This document shows positions 32,868 to 33,886 of a stretch of 33,886 nt of DNA, piece by piece. The translations under genes were made by a program, and so were the position numbers. Source of the DNA: JAFGJQ01 sp964586145 (lineage in GTDB: Bacteria > Planctomycetota > Phycisphaerae > UBA1845); assembly GCA_964586145.1 (NCBI GenBank), contig CAZPHH010000052.1:1-33886 (forward strand). Direction: 5' to 3'. The notes beneath the pieces were generated by a model that worked only from the letters and a program-made list of their open reading frames with translations, was not told where the DNA came from and did no database searches. Numbering within the stretch: the stretch's first letter is position 1; each line of letters opens with the position of its first letter.

Positions 32868-33886
32868 TCAGCCGCCCCAGGACCAGCCGACGGACATGCC
32901 GCCCCAGAACTCGTCATGGGCGACGCCGTCATGGCGCACCTGGGAGAACGCATTCTGGTAATACAGGAACGCGGCGATCGTGATGTCGCCGATGGAGTCC
33001 GGAAGCTGCAGCAACGGGCGAATGTTGTACTTCGCGGTGAGCCCGTACTGGGCATAGGCGAACCGCGTGGACCCCGCCTCTCCCGTGCCCGCCAGGTCGT
33101 CGAGGTACCGGTGGTCGATGCCCAGCGAGGCCGACGGCGTCAGCGTGAAGTTCTCGAACAGCGGGAAGTCGTGGTACACGCCCATCTCCGACCAGCAGGC
33201 GCCGCCGGACCGGCGGGTGTCCTGCGCGAAGAACATCCACGGGTTCAGCACGCCCTCCTCATTGTCCGGGAACAGCCACTTCCACATCCACGCGTCGTTG
33301 TGCTCGAACTTCAGCCACCATTCCTGCGAGTTGAGGTTCTTGTTGTTGGCGTACGAGTAGAACGAGTATCCCAGGGAGAAGGTGGTCGCCACCTGCTCAA
33401 TGTAGTATGACCACCACACGTGGTAATCCACCTCCTGGAAGTTCTGTCCGCCACGGACCGGATCCAGGCCCTTCTGACCGGCGAACCACTCGAAGAACGT
33501 GGCAAAATGGATTTCGCCGTACTGGCCTTTCGGGCCGCCGAACAACTGTGAGATGTCCAGCCCGAAGTCCGTGGTCACCTGGTGATTCAGCTTCTCCCGG
33601 CCTTCACCGGCGTACTCCGAACGATTCACGCCGCGGAAGATATAGTCCGTCAGCAGAGAATAGTTGATGGCAAAGCTCACCGGGCATCCGTCTGCCACAG
33701 GCTTCTCCTCGTACGTGGTGACCCGGGTCTCCTCGTACACCGGAACCGGCTCGACGTATGGTTCCGGCTCCACCGGCGGTGGGGGCGGCGGCGGGGGGGG
33801 CGGCGGCGGAGGAGGCGGCGGGGGTGGCGGCGGGGCCGGCGGCTCCGCAGGTTCGGCCGGCTCAACGGGCGGAGGCTTCGGCGGTC
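32868..33886 (-). CDS. Outer-membrane beta-barrel protein with long polyproline segment, 5' end outside window
   Basis: Only the 3' part is present. The frame is open to the window edge (339 codons seen). At the edge, the reading is Pro/Glu/Ala-rich, then 20 consecutive proline codons (33774-33833), then VEPEPYVEPVPVYEE, and then about 280 residues of amphipathic beta strands with many aromatic residues (SLLTDYIFRGVN, then FATFFEWFAG, VWWSYYIEQ). The DYIFRG strand and strand pattern resemble TorF-family porins (TIGR02001), and the last residues, GMSVGWSWGG, end in aromatics as outer-membrane proteins do. The proline region may span the periplasm. The protein is probably exported, but its signal peptide is not in view. 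Confidence 0.72.
   Translation of the reverse strand, partial: PPKPPPVEPAEPAEPPAPPPPPPPPPPPPPPPPPPPPVEPEPYVEPVPVYEETRVTTYEEKPVADGCPVSFAINYSLLTDYIFRGVNRSEYAGEGREKLNHQVTTDFGLDISQLFGGPKGQYGEIHFATFFEWFAGQKGLDPVRGGQNFQEVDYHVWWSYYIEQVATTFSLGYSFYSYANNKNLNSQEWWLKFEHNDAWMWKWLFPDNEEGVLNPWMFFAQDTRRSGGACWSEMGVYHDFPLFENFTLTPSASLGIDHRYLDDLAGTGEAGSTRFAYAQYGLTAKYNIRPLLQLPDSIGDITIAAFLYYQNAFSQVRHDGVAHDEFWGGMSVGWSWGG

Overview
This is a gene-dense, high-G+C stretch of a Gram-negative-type bacterial chromosome. I infer a planctomycete-like (Planctomycetota) bacterium. The clues are a lipoprotein with an acidic linker and dockerin-like EF-hand repeats, a long-form PyrF, many lipoprotein signals, and REP-like GGTCCGC/GCGGACC palindromes. 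There is no rRNA marker, so this placement is inference. I saw no tRNA, rRNA, insertion sequence, phage gene or CRISPR array.

Layout. (1) 1-2.2 kb: a zinc alcohol dehydrogenase faces a secreted protein with a LecA-like galactose-lectin domain. (2) 2.4-10.7 kb: an efflux locus. A TetR regulator and a DUF389 membrane protein are read leftward, and a complete tripartite RND pump (outer-membrane lipoprotein, periplasmic adaptor, inner-membrane transporter) is read rightward. Both sides start from one intergenic region whose inverted repeat contains two outward-facing TTGACA boxes. (3) 10.7-12.1 kb: a diheme-type lipoprotein and a small Cys-rich lipoprotein gene broken by one in-frame TGA. (4) 12.1-15.7 kb: a leftward cassette of SxtJ-like membrane protein, NodU/TobZ/SxtI-type carbamoyltransferase and a 52-residue DUF5989/SxtK-like protein, divergent from a zinc-ribbon membrane protein.

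(5) 15.7-22.8 kb: a leftward run of a proteasome/HslV-like Ntn hydrolase with a serine where the catalytic threonine usually sits, an FxsA protein, a REP-like repeat patch, a DUF547 lipoprotein overlapping DUF1015 by four bases, and a ComEC with two metallo-beta-lactamase domains in tandem. (6) 22.9-27.7 kb: a HAD phosphatase, an alpha/beta hydrolase coupled to a PLP epimerase-like enzyme, the dockerin-like lipoprotein, and a short Rho. (7) 27.9-33.9 kb: PyrF, an EEP-family lipoprotein, the three-gene proton-translocating transhydrogenase (pntAA-pntAB-pntB), a strong intrinsic terminator, and the 3' part of an outer-membrane protein with a run of 20 prolines.

Most of the window is core or housekeeping-like. 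The least ordinary parts are the SxtI/J/K-type cassette, the Ser-type Ntn hydrolase without HslU nearby, the double-MBL ComEC, and the symmetric efflux control region. None of these can be shown to be a new system from sequence alone; the checks that would decide are listed with each finding.
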